Of a stretch of 64,000 bases of DNA, positions 25,257 through 34,844 are shown piece by piece. The notes beneath the pieces are model-generated. The model made no database searches and was not told the origin of the DNA. It saw only the letters and a program-made list of their open reading frames with translations. The translations under genes were made by a program, and so were the position numbers. Position 1 is the stretch's first letter, and each line of letters begins with the position of its first letter. This DNA is from Niallia taxi (GTDB lineage: Bacteria; Bacillota; Bacilli; Bacillales; Cytobacillaceae), in NCBI RefSeq assembly GCF_004005475.1, contig NZ_RZTZ01000002.1, positions 248,001-312,000 of the forward strand, in the 5' to 3' direction.

Positions 25257-26165
25257 ATGGTGAAGGTACTTGTGACTGGGGGAGCCAGTAATAGCATGGC
25301 AGTTAAGGTAATGGAAAAGCTTACAGCGAGTGGAATGAAGGTAGTGCTGGCAGATAATCGTGAATGGGATTTGGATACAAATCTAAATGGAATGGCTAGC
25401 TATTATAAAACGGATCTAGACAAGAGAGAGCTTACTTCCATTTTCACACAGGAAAAGATAGATATTGTATTGCATCTGAAACATGAGCTTATTACTTCTA
25501 ATGCTATGAAAGATTCATTTGATCAGTCAGAAGTAAATATTGCAACAACGATAAATGTGCTAGAGGCTTGTGTGGAAGCTAAAGTAAAAAAGGTGATTTT
25601 TCCAAGTGCCATTTCTGTTTACGGAAATGAAACCGAAGAGGCTGTTGAAGACAACTTTTTAGATCCAGCTCTTTTTGAAGGCTTATCGAAAAAGATGGAA
25701 GAGAAGTATGTCATGCACTATCATAAGCTATATTCTTTACCTTTTACGATCTTGAGATTTGCAGATATATATGGCATTCAAACAGAAGGATTCATTGCAG
25801 ATAATTTGGAAAAGGCAATAGATGGACAGGCTCCTGTTATTTATGGTGATGGAAAACAGCTTCGAAACTTTGTTTATATTGATGATGCCGTGGATGCTAT
25901 TCTTGCTTCCTTGACAAAGGGGGATAATGAAATAATTAATATTGCTTCACAAAGTATGTACAGTTTACAAGAAGCAGCAGAAATGATAGGAGATTCAGCT
26001 GGAAATCTGCATCCGATTTTTAAGGATTCACAAGGCGAGCTTGCTTCCTCTTGTTCAGTTTCTGTTGCAAAGGCAAAGGAAATATTGGGTTGGAAAGCAG
26101 ATATATCATTGCGTGAGGGGCTTGAAAAGGCAATGCAGCAATTTAGATTAAAAAAGCATTCTTAA
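25257..26165 (+). CDS. SDR-fold NAD-dependent epimerase-like protein, degenerate active site
   Basis: This 302-residue Rossmann-fold protein resembles extended short-chain dehydrogenases (nucleotide-sugar epimerases). It has VTGGASNSMAV at the start, a typical substrate-domain stretch LRFADIYGIQTEGF, and NFVYIDDAVDAI. Two key features are missing. The dinucleotide-binding GxxGxxG is reduced to its first glycines, and the YxxSK catalytic tyrosine position reads Glu (EGLSKK), leaving only the Lys. It may bind a ligand without catalysis, or the Tyr may lie elsewhere. The start ATG 25257 follows GGAGGGG. It lies between coxA and bofC, but a sporulation role is only conjecture. It is absent from the B. 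subtilis block as recalled. Confidence 0.8.
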   Translation: MVKVLVTGGASNSMAVKVMEKLTASGMKVVLADNREWDLDTNLNGMASYYKTDLDKRELTSIFTQEKIDIVLHLKHELITSNAMKDSFDQSEVNIATTINVLEACVEAKVKKVIFPSAISVYGNETEEAVEDNFLDPALFEGLSKKMEEKYVMHYHKLYSLPFTILRFADIYGIQTEGFIADNLEKAIDGQAPVIYGDGKQLRNFVYIDDAVDAILASLTKGDNEIINIASQSMYSLQEAAEMIGDSAGNLHPIFKDSQGELASSCSVSVAKAKEILGWKADISLREGLEKAMQQFRLKKHS

Positions 26166-26196
26166 TAGTTTGTTTATCTATTTTGGAATTTTGTGA

Positions 26197-26225
26197 GCAT
26201 GATTTTAGATATTCTGGTGAGACTA
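26197..26225 (+). promoter_or_regulatory. Putative sigma-F/G promoter for bofC
   Basis: GCATG (26197-26201), 14 bases and GGTGAGACTA (26216-26225). The -10 fits GGNNANAHTR at every defined position and the -35 fits GYWTA but for its last base. B. subtilis bofC is expressed in the forespore. Confidence 0.5.
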
Positions 26226-26270
26226 ATAGGGAATTTAAGTTTTTCTAGTAAGCTGAAGAGGTGATTCATA

Positions 26271-26777
26271 ATGAAAACCAGATTCCTTTTATTGTTCTCT
26301 ATTCTTCTTATCATTCTATTATCTGCGTATCCGGCTAGGGAGAATGTAGCCAATGCACAATCTCCGAAGAAGTTCGCTGTTTTGCTGCAAAGAGTATATT
26401 TAGATGGAGATATAAGTGAAGAGTGTATAGAGGAAACGATATGGTCGATGGAAGATTTCTGGTCCAAATATGAGAACTGGCAACTGGTGAATATGGATAG
26501 TCACCAATTTGTTTTTAAGCAGGAAATGGATGATATTTCACCATTACTTAAAGCAAATGGCTATTTCGGAGTCTCAGATGAAGGCGTTCTAGGTGTTTAC
26601 AACGGTAAACCGAATAAGTCGAACATTATCCAATCCTTTTTCCAAATAGACTTAGAGAAGCTGGAATCCACGCAGCAAAAAAGTTTGCAAAACGGTATTC
26701 CAATCAAAAACAAGAATCGTTATGTCGAAGTTCTCGAGACATTTAAAAGTCTCGATACCAATAATCTAGCGAACTGA
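26271..26777 (+). CDS. bofC: Forespore intercompartmental signalling protein BofC
   Basis: This is a 168-residue secreted protein of the forespore that restrains SpoIVB and so delays SpoIVFB activation and pro-sigma-K processing. An N-terminal signal peptide (about 1-29, ending near NAQS) is followed by two small domains. Matches to B. subtilis BofC include QRVYLDGDIS, SMEDFW, KQEMDDISPL, GYFGVSDEGVL and QSFFQIDLEKLES. It is linked in function to spoIVFA/B elsewhere in this window. It sits upstream of ruvA, as in B. subtilis, with terminators between. Confidence 0.95.
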   Translation: MKTRFLLLFSILLIILLSAYPARENVANAQSPKKFAVLLQRVYLDGDISEECIEETIWSMEDFWSKYENWQLVNMDSHQFVFKQEMDDISPLLKANGYFGVSDEGVLGVYNGKPNKSNIIQSFFQIDLEKLESTQQKSLQNGIPIKNKNRYVEVLETFKSLDTNNLAN

Positions 26778-26796
26778 TACCTCTAGTCACTTTTTT

Positions 26797-26832
26797 AGGC
26801 AATTGAAAAGAAAAGCGAATTTTCGATTGCCT
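26797..26832 (-). terminator. Hairpin with T-run on its left side, downstream of bofC
   Basis: Arms 26797-26809 and 26820-26832 pair over 13 bp with one G-T pair. The only homopolymer run, TTTTTT at 26791, lies to the left and reads as A on the minus strand, so it cannot act as a U-tract there. It is a stable structure in the bofC 3' region of uncertain direction. Confidence 0.3.
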
Positions 26833-26853
26833 GAGCCCAAATATTCTTATTAA

Positions 26854-26886
26854 AAAACCATTTGTAGCAGTAAATGGTTTTTTATT
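26854..26886 (+). terminator. Terminator between bofC and ruvA
   Basis: AAAACCATTT (26854-26863), 8-base loop, AAATGGTTTT and further T residues. The symmetric A and T runs allow function in both directions. Confidence 0.8.
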
Positions 26887-26989
26887 ATGTTTATTTTTTC
26901 TTAATTTTTAGAAAATATCTTATATGGTAGTTTTTCTTTAATATATGCTAAAATAGTCTTTATAGCTTTTATAAGGGAGCGAACAGGAT

Positions 26990-27601
26990 TTGTACGAATA
27001 TATTAAAGGGAAAATTGAATATATCGGACCTGAATACATAGTGGTCGAAAATAATGATATCGGTTATCAGATAAAAACACCGAATCCTTTCTCTTTTTCG
27101 TCTATGGCAAAGCAGAATATTATTGTTTATACGTATCATTATGTAAGAGAAGATATGATAAGCTTATACGGTTTTCGCTCACAGGATGAAAAGACATTAT
27201 TTACAAAGCTGCTCAATGTATCGGGAATAGGGCCGAAGGGAGCACTTGCTATTTTGGCTTCAGGTGAGCCGGATCAAGTGATTTCTGCAATAGAAAATGA
27301 GGATGAAGCATTTTTAGTGAAGTTCCCTGGCGTCGGCAAAAAGACAGCAAGGCAAATGATACTCGACTTGAAAGGAAAACTGTCAGACATTATGCCAGAT
27401 TTCTTTCCTGATTTATTCAATGTGGATGAAGTGGAGCAGAAAAAAGCTGGTGCCACACAATTGGATGAAGCAATTCTAGCATTAACCGCACTCGGTTACT
27501 CGGATAGAGAGGTTAAAAAGGTCGTTCCCCAGCTGAAGAAGGAACAGCTTACGACAGACGAGTATATTAAGCTTGCGTTAAAACTGCTTCTCAAAATTTA
27601 A
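26990..27601 (+). CDS. ruvA: Holliday junction DNA helicase subunit RuvA
   Basis: This 203-residue protein binds four-way junctions as tetramers and loads RuvB. It has an N-terminal OB domain (1-62), two helix-hairpin-helix motifs ([17 protein letters not shown] and [14 protein letters not shown]), an acidic linker and a C-terminal RuvB-binding domain. It uses TTG at 26990 with a GGGAG site. An extended -10 (TGCTAAAAT, ending 26954) is a possible promoter. No clear SOS operator is seen upstream. ruvB begins 30 bases after its stop. Confidence 0.97.
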   Translation: MYEYIKGKIEYIGPEYIVVENNDIGYQIKTPNPFSFSSMAKQNIIVYTYHYVREDMISLYGFRSQDEKTLFTKLLNVSGIGPKGALAILASGEPDQVISAIENEDEAFLVKFPGVGKKTARQMILDLKGKLSDIMPDFFPDLFNVDEVEQKKAGATQLDEAILALTALGYSDREVKKVVPQLKKEQLTTDEYIKLALKLLLKI

Positions 27602-27631
27602 TTAGGTATCTTTTAAGGAGAGGAGTGGATT

Positions 27632-28633
27632 ATGTTGGATGACCGCATCGTATCTGGAGAAGCCGACTCATTGGAAGTTTCCTTCGAGCAGAGTTTGCGT
27701 CCCCTTCGATTAAAAGAGTATATCGGCCAGGATAAAGTGAAAGATAATCTGGAAGTGTTCATAGAAGCGGCAAAATTTAGGGAAGAAGCCCTTGACCATG
27801 TCCTGTTGTATGGACCTCCAGGATTAGGGAAAACAACCTTGGCGACGATTATTGCAAATGAAATGGGCGTAAATATCAGGACGACTGCCGGGCCGGCAAT
27901 TGAAAGGCCAGGTGATTTGGCCGCCATCCTCACTGCATTGGAGCCTGGAGATGTTCTTTTCATTGATGAGATTCACAGACTTCCCCGTTCCATTGAGGAA
28001 GTACTTTATCCTGCAATGGAGGACTATTGCTTAGATATTGTGATTGGCAAAGGTCCAAGTGCAAGGTCTGTCCGTCTTGACCTGCCGCCATTTACATTAG
28101 TTGGAGCGACAACAAGAGCAGGATCTGTGTCTGCACCACTTAGAGATCGATTCGGTGTCTTGAGCAGGCTGGAGTATTATAATGAGAATCAGTTAACAAA
28201 TATTGTTGTCCGCACAGCCCAAGTGCTAAACGTCGATATCGAGGACGGCGCAGCTTTGGAAATTGCCAGAAGATCAAGAGGGACACCAAGGATTGCGAAC
28301 CGTTTGCTGAGAAGGGTAAGGGATTTTGCTCAAGTTAAAGGGAATGGTAGCATCACGGATAAACTCGCACATGATTCTTTGGAACTTTTGCAAGTTGACC
28401 GTTTAGGTTTAGACCATATTGACCATAAATTATTAATAGGCATGATTCATAAATTTAGAGGCGGGCCTGTCGGATTAGAGACAATTGCTGCAACAATTGG
28501 TGAGGAGGCACATACGATTGAAGATGTATATGAGCCATATTTACTGCAGATTGGATTTTTGCAGAGAACACCGCGTGGAAGGATTGTCACTGATTTAGGC
28601 TACGAGCATTTAAATATAGAAAAAGAGATGTAA
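27632..28633 (+). CDS. ruvB: Holliday junction branch-migration ATPase RuvB
   Basis: This 333-residue AAA+ hexameric motor drives branch migration with RuvA. The Walker A motif GPPGLGKTT, Walker B FIDEIHRL, sensor 1 GATTRAG and arginine finger in RDRFGV are all intact. A C-terminal winged-helix DNA-binding domain ends [13 protein letters not shown]. The ribosome-binding site is AAGGAGAGG. It is coupled in one unit with ruvA and probably read through to queA. Confidence 0.98.
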   Translation: MLDDRIVSGEADSLEVSFEQSLRPLRLKEYIGQDKVKDNLEVFIEAAKFREEALDHVLLYGPPGLGKTTLATIIANEMGVNIRTTAGPAIERPGDLAAILTALEPGDVLFIDEIHRLPRSIEEVLYPAMEDYCLDIVIGKGPSARSVRLDLPPFTLVGATTRAGSVSAPLRDRFGVLSRLEYYNENQLTNIVVRTAQVLNVDIEDGAALEIARRSRGTPRIANRLLRRVRDFAQVKGNGSITDKLAHDSLELLQVDRLGLDHIDHKLLIGMIHKFRGGPVGLETIAATIGEEAHTIEDVYEPYLLQIGFLQRTPRGRIVTDLGYEHLNIEKEM

Positions 28634-28637
28634 GAAT

Positions 28638-28666
28638 GCATAGGAGGGCAAATTGCCCTGTTATGC
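28638..28666 (+). other. Hairpin between ruvB and queA
   Basis: GCATA (28638-28642) pairs with TATGC (28662-28666), and GGGCA with TGCCC inside, separated by a symmetric 3x3 internal loop. There is no U-tract; it could be an RNA processing or attenuation element. Confidence 0.45.
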
Positions 28667-28715
28667 TTCCAACTAGAGTATATAAGTTCTTAAAAGAGAG
28701 ATAAGGTGAATTAAA

Positions 28716-30931
<2,216 letters not shown>

Positions 30932-30960
30932 ATAGAGGATTTTGAAAGGAGGGGAAATAT

Positions 30961-31248
30961 ATGCAAAACATTATGGGGTTATTACCATTTATTTTAATGT
31001 TTGTTCTGTTTTACTTTTTGCTTATCCGTCCGCAGCAAAAGCGTCAAAAATCGGTTAGGCAAATGCAGAGTGATCTGAAAAAAGGGGACAAGATTGTCAC
31101 GATTGGCGGACTTCACGCTACTGTCGATGCAATCGACGAAGGCACTATCGTTCTTAAGTCGCCAGACGGCAGCCGTCTGACTTTTGACCGCAATGCTGTT
31201 CGTGAAGTTGTTGAATCTTCTTCCAGCACTGTTCTGGATAAGGCATAA
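30961..31248 (+). CDS. yajC: Preprotein translocase accessory subunit YajC
   Basis: A 95-residue single-pass membrane protein associated with SecDF. The N-terminal transmembrane helix (about 4-24) leads to the LLIRPQQKRQK motif. A small cytoplasmic domain with KKGDKIVTIGGLHATV follows. The ribosome-binding site is AAAGGAGGGG. It is the last gene of queA-tgt-yajC, a common arrangement also linking to secD in many bacteria; here secDF is about 3.6 kb further on. Confidence 0.97.
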   Translation: MQNIMGLLPFILMFVLFYFLLIRPQQKRQKSVRQMQSDLKKGDKIVTIGGLHATVDAIDEGTIVLKSPDGSRLTFDRNAVREVVESSSSTVLDKA

Positions 31249-31250
31249 TT

Positions 31251-31290
31251 AAAAAAAGCTGGTAGCAAAAATTTGCTGCCAGCTTTTTTG
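31251..31290. terminator. Bidirectional terminator between yajC and yrzE
   Basis: A stem of about 18 bp with one mismatch (31251-31269 with 31272-31289), bounded by A-run and T-run, serving both convergent genes. Confidence 0.9.
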
Positions 31291-31299
31291 TTTGCGAAA

Positions 31300-31677
31300 T
31301 TAAGATTTTGATAAGTTAACCCCTAAAATACCGCCCATCATGGCAATCAGAGTATAGCATACGTGATAAATGAATTGCTCGAAAGTGAATAGCTGATCCA
31401 ATCCTAAAAAGCTGAACAAGAACACAATTACGAAGTAAATCAGACCAGTTAATCCACCAAGAAACCAGCCCTTCTGCTTACCTTTTCCACCAGAGATAAA
31501 CCCTCCTGCAAACAGTGCGATAAAGGAAACGGCGGTAATTATGTACTGCAAGGATCCTTCCTGGAGGGAGGTGAATCTAAGCAACATGGAAAAGACGATA
31601 CTGCTTGTAATAAATAGGGTAAAGATCGCAATCAGGCCGTATAATACGGCACTGCCGACGTTTTTGCTTTCTTCGAT
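31300..31677 (-). CDS. yrzE: TIGR04086 (YrzE-like) membrane protein, apparent ATC start
   Basis: A small polytopic protein with four predicted transmembrane helices. The first ATG in frame (minus strand, base 31587) would remove the first helix and leave 95 residues. Upstream codons remain open and encode a basic/acidic start, then GLIAIFTLFITSSIVF, which is the expected first helix. No ATG, GTG or TTG occurs there. The codon at the right distance (six bases) from AAGGAGAGG is ATC at 31677, preceded by an in-frame TGA. That gives 125 residues, the usual size for the family. Function is unknown. Position after yajC matches B. subtilis yrzE. Confidence 0.75.
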   Translation of the reverse strand: MEESKNVGSAVLYGLIAIFTLFITSSIVFSMLLRFTSLQEGSLQYIITAVSFIALFAGGFISGGKGKQKGWFLGGLTGLIYFVIVFLFSFLGLDQLFTFEQFIYHVCYTLIAMMGGILGVNLSKS

Positions 31678-31862
31678 CTTAAACCTCTCCTTTCATCCAT
31701 TTTCTTTAGTAGATCATGAATAGTTTCATACTAGTACAAGCATATTCGCCAACCTGCCTAAATAGAATCAAGAATTTGTGAATATCCGAATAAAAACATT
31801 TTAGAGGAGGAAACTAAAATAGTTATATTATCGTAAAAAAATGTTGTTTGGGAGGGACGTTA

Positions 31863-32507
31863 ATGGAGGAATATATCATCATTTTGCTGAGGACCTTATT
31901 GCTTTACGCTATCATCGTCCTCGTTTTTCGGATGATGGGCAAACGGGAGATTGGGGAATTAAGCATACTTGATCTTGTCGTATATATAATGATTGCAGAA
32001 ATTGCCGTTGCAGCGATTGAAGATATTAAAACAGAGCTTGTTCCGACCATTTTGCCGATATTTATCCTGCTGCTAATTCAAATAGGTCTGGCAGCCCTGT
32101 CCCTAAAAAGTAAAAGCGTCCGTGATTTAATTGATGGAAAGCCTACCATCATTATTAACAAAGGTAAAATCGACGAAAAGGCCATGAAAAGCCAGCGATA
32201 CAATATGGACGATTTACTGCTGCAGCTTCGGGAAAAGGATGTGCGCAATGTTGCAGATGTTGAATTTGCGATATTAGAAACATCAGGTAAGCTGTCTGTG
32301 TTTGAAAAGGAACCAAGTAAATCAGGATTTACAATTCCGTTAATTATTGATGGCGTCATCCAGAAGACAAGCCTGGAGGAAGTGGAAAAAACGGAAGCGT
32401 GGTTGAGGCAGGAGTTAAGAAAACAAGGGCATACGAAGCTTGAGAGCATCTCCTTTTGCAGCTTTCAGGATGGTAAGTTTTATATTGATTATATAGACAA
32501 AAAATGA
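31863..32507 (+). CDS. yrbG: DUF421 membrane protein (YrbG/YetF family)
   Basis: This 214-residue protein has three N-terminal transmembrane helices (within residues 1-85) and a cytoplasmic DUF421 domain with KREIGELSILDLVVYI and VRDLIDGKPTIIINKG. Family members include spore and envelope proteins of unknown mechanism; YetF is implicated in spore germination stability in B. subtilis. The ATG at 31863 follows GGGAGGG; the TTG at 31848 is inside that region. yrbG lies beside spoVB in B. subtilis too. It is convergent with spoVB and shares a terminator with it. Confidence 0.9.
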   Translation: MEEYIIILLRTLLLYAIIVLVFRMMGKREIGELSILDLVVYIMIAEIAVAAIEDIKTELVPTILPIFILLLIQIGLAALSLKSKSVRDLIDGKPTIIINKGKIDEKAMKSQRYNMDDLLLQLREKDVRNVADVEFAILETSGKLSVFEKEPSKSGFTIPLIIDGVIQKTSLEEVEKTEAWLRQELRKQGHTKLESISFCSFQDGKFYIDYIDKK

Positions 32508-32536
32508 GGTAGAGCATCACTCTAGCCTCATTTTCC
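32501..32536. terminator. Bidirectional terminator containing both stop codons
   Basis: Arms 32501-32514 and 32520-32534 (one bulged G) enclose a 5-base loop. The stop codons of yrbG and of spoVB both lie inside the stem. Confidence 0.85.
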
Positions 32537-34078
32537 TGTTAATATTGGTCCTATCCAGGGGATTCGTCTAATGTCTTCTTTTTTGAGGAGCTTAAATACA
32601 AAAAGCAAAATTAAATACAACAGACTGATAATAATCGTATCAGTAGATACCATTAATACTAGGCTGTCTGTCCATGCCCATTTTGCTAAAACAGTTCCCG
32701 TGTAGCCGACAACAAATATGACGGCAATCATTTTGGCATAGTCTTTAACATAGATAGAAAAGCCAATTGATTTGGCGATTGTTGCGAAATGAAGCATTGT
32801 TACAAGCACAAACCCAACAATTAGCGCAATTGCCACACCATAAATTCCAAATTCTGGTCTGCTTGCAAGGAGCAGGATTACACCTGTTTTCACAGCAGCG
32901 CCAATAAAGCTGTTAATCATAGCAGCTCTTGCTAAATTTAATGCTTGCAGGGCTGCTTGAAGAGGGCCTTGGTAGTAATTTAAGATAAAAAAGGGTGCCA
33001 TTAACAAGATGAAGGTTGTTCCTTTCGTGCTGCCATACATTACTGTCATTAACGGTTCAGCTAATACATAAATCACAATGACAGCTAGTCCCCCTGTCAT
33101 AAAGGTAAATCTTAATGCCTGTTGCAGTAAATAGTCGATTTTATGCTTCTGTCCGCTCGCATTTGCTTCACTTATAGCAGGTACTAGTGAGGTGGAAAGG
33201 GATTGTGTAAAAAACGAAGGAAGCATAAGCAATGGCAAAGCGAATCCTGTTAACACCCCATACTGCTTTGTTGCATTAATTGCAGTCAGACCGGCTAATG
33301 CCAGACTTTGCGCTACAACGATAGGCTCTAGAAACCATGCCACACTTCCGATCATCCTGCTGCCTGTTGTCGGCAAGGCAATTTCCATAAGCTCTTGAAA
33401 TGTGTTTTTTCCCTTCATCATATACTGCAAAAACTTGTTCCGAAGAGAAAAACCCTTTTTCCATTTGAAGGAAGTTAGCAAGTAGAGCAGGGAAGCCAAT
33501 TCGCCAATAACACCTGCAAGCATCGCTCCTGCTGCTGCGTATTCAATTCCCATCGGCAAAAAAGCCTTTGTAAGGACTGCAATAAGAGTAATGCGGATAA
33601 CTTGTTCAATCACCTGCGAAACAGCTGCAGGCTTCATTGTTTGCTTACCTTGAAAATAACCTCTTAATACAGATGAGACAGCAATGATAGGAATGATTGG
33701 TGCAATTGCCATCATCGGTATTAATGTTCTGCTGTCATTAAATAATGTTTCTGCCAAAAATGGAGCAAGCAAATATAAGAGTGGTGTAAAAACCAATGCT
33801 AGTCCAAGTGTTGTCGACAAAGCTACGACAAGAATTGATTTGACTTTGCGATGGTTTCCTTCCGCATATGCTTCTGCTACATTTTTTGAAATGGCTACAG
33901 GCAGTCCAAGCTGTGTGATGGTCACGACTAAAATTAATGTGGGATATACCATCATGTAAAGCCCGACTCCATCCTCCCCGATAAACCGGGCAATGACGAT
34001 GCGATTGATGAAACCTAATACTCTTGTGATGAGCCCTGCTGCTAGCAGTATAATGGTGCCTTGTAAAAACTTAGACAT
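32528..34078 (-). CDS. spoVB: Stage V sporulation protein B (MOP-superfamily flippase)
   Basis: This 516-residue polytopic protein has about 14 transmembrane helices. It belongs to the polysaccharide transporter/MurJ-like branch of the MOP superfamily, required in B. subtilis for spore cortex synthesis, probably by flipping lipid-linked precursors. Family features include GLITRVLGFINRIVIARFIG near the start and VLRGYFQGKQTMKP. In-frame ATGs lie at 34120 and 34078; the latter, giving MSKFLQGT, matches the usual N-terminus although its GGCAGGG site is moderate. A possible sigma-E promoter lies upstream. Confidence 0.95.
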   Translation of the reverse strand: MSKFLQGTIILLAAGLITRVLGFINRIVIARFIGEDGVGLYMMVYPTLILVVTITQLGLPVAISKNVAEAYAEGNHRKVKSILVVALSTTLGLALVFTPLLYLLAPFLAETLFNDSRTLIPMMAIAPIIPIIAVSSVLRGYFQGKQTMKPAAVSQVIEQVIRITLIAVLTKAFLPMGIEYAAAGAMLAGVIGELASLLYLLTSFKWKKGFSLRNKFLQYMMKGKNTFQELMEIALPTTGSRMIGSVAWFLEPIVVAQSLALAGLTAINATKQYGVLTGFALPLLMLPSFFTQSLSTSLVPAISEANASGQKHKIDYLLQQALRFTFMTGGLAVIVIYVLAEPLMTVMYGSTKGTTFILLMAPFFILNYYQGPLQAALQALNLARAAMINSFIGAAVKTGVILLLASRPEFGIYGVAIALIVGFVLVTMLHFATIAKSIGFSIYVKDYAKMIAVIFVVGYTGTVLAKWAWTDSLVLMVSTDTIIISLLYLILLFVFKLLKKEDIRRIPWIGPILTGK

Positions 34079-34123
34079 TCTATTTCCCTGCCTTCTCAAA
34101 TAACGAATAATGCTATACAATTA

Positions 34124-34154
34124 ACTATATGCATCCATGTGGACAAAGCATGAC
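34124..34154 (-). promoter_or_regulatory. Candidate sigma-E promoter for spoVB
   Basis: On the minus strand GTCATGCT (34154-34147), 15 bases, CATATAGT (34131-34124). Similar to the sigma-E consensus but with mismatches in both boxes. Confidence 0.35.
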
Positions 34155-34284
34155 AAGTATATAAATGAATTTCAGAAAAGAGCAGGCTTATAAATAAGGG
34201 GGAACGCTGCCATTACGTTAATGGTAAAAAGGTGTTTATGATACGAGATAAAGGACCATCATGTTAAAGGAGCTGTTATAAAAG

Positions 34285-34584
34285 ATGCCATCAGAGCATT
34301 TATATGATCATTTTCGCCATCAAGTAAAGCCAGCGCTAAAGAGCAAGCTGGAGGAGTTCCATCTGTTAGGCTATGACACGATAGATGAGGGTGAATTATG
34401 GTTCTTCTTAACAAAGAAGAAGTGGAAGAAGCCGTCAAGCGATTACAGGATTGCAGAAATCGTCCAGGATGTAATGAATGTTAAGGTTGTAGACTTTATG
34501 AATTTTGCGACATTGGAAGCTTATAAGGCAGATGACTATTTTGCAACGCTAACAGAAGAGGAGAAAAAGGAGCTGCTTAAGTAG
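34285..34584 (+). CDS. comN: Post-transcriptional regulator ComN
   Basis: A 99-residue cytoplasmic protein of the ComN (YrzD) family. In B. subtilis ComN promotes accumulation of comE mRNA and localises to the septum through DivIVA. Conserved features are the helical start with KPALKSKLEEFHLLGYDT and EGELWFFLTKKKWKK. The start ATG follows AAAGGAGCTG. The position between spoVB and secDF is the same as in B. subtilis. Links to natural competence are interesting given the pilus locus at the start of the window, but this is only an inference. Confidence 0.88.
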   Translation: MPSEHLYDHFRHQVKPALKSKLEEFHLLGYDTIDEGELWFFLTKKKWKKPSSDYRIAEIVQDVMNVKVVDFMNFATLEAYKADDYFATLTEEEKKELLK

Positions 34585-34642
34585 ATTCCTACCTGCTAAT
34601 TGTGAAGTTTTTGTGAAGACAATGGATAATTTTTAGAACAAA

Positions 34643-34671
34643 TTGACAGCAATCATAAACTGTTTCATAAT
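34643..34671 (+). promoter_or_regulatory. Sigma-A promoter for secDF
   Basis: TTGACA (34643-34648), a 17-base spacer and CATAAT (34666-34671), about 170 bases before secDF. The transcribed leader contains an 8-bp hairpin (34746-34753 with 34766-34773). Confidence 0.65.
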
Positions 34672-34844
34672 GTTTTATTATAGAAGAAGAATATTTCACT
34701 ATCTCTATCTATTTGTATGCAAAAATGATTTTTAGAATATTGCTTGCCGTCCTGCTAGAGCTGTAAGGATGGCTTAAGCTTGTCAAGGGTGTGTCTCGAA
34801 TGCTTTAACATGCACCTTTAAGAACCAAGGAGGAAAAATACATA

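Noticed and set aside
26976-26992. Possible SOS (LexA) operator CGAAC near the ruvA start
   Set aside because: Only the left half-site is present; the expected GTTCG/GTTTG partner at four-base spacing is missing.
31541-31723. 60-codon plus-strand frame overlapping yrzE
   Set aside because: It is antisense to the upstream part of the yrzE-like membrane protein and lacks a ribosome-binding site.
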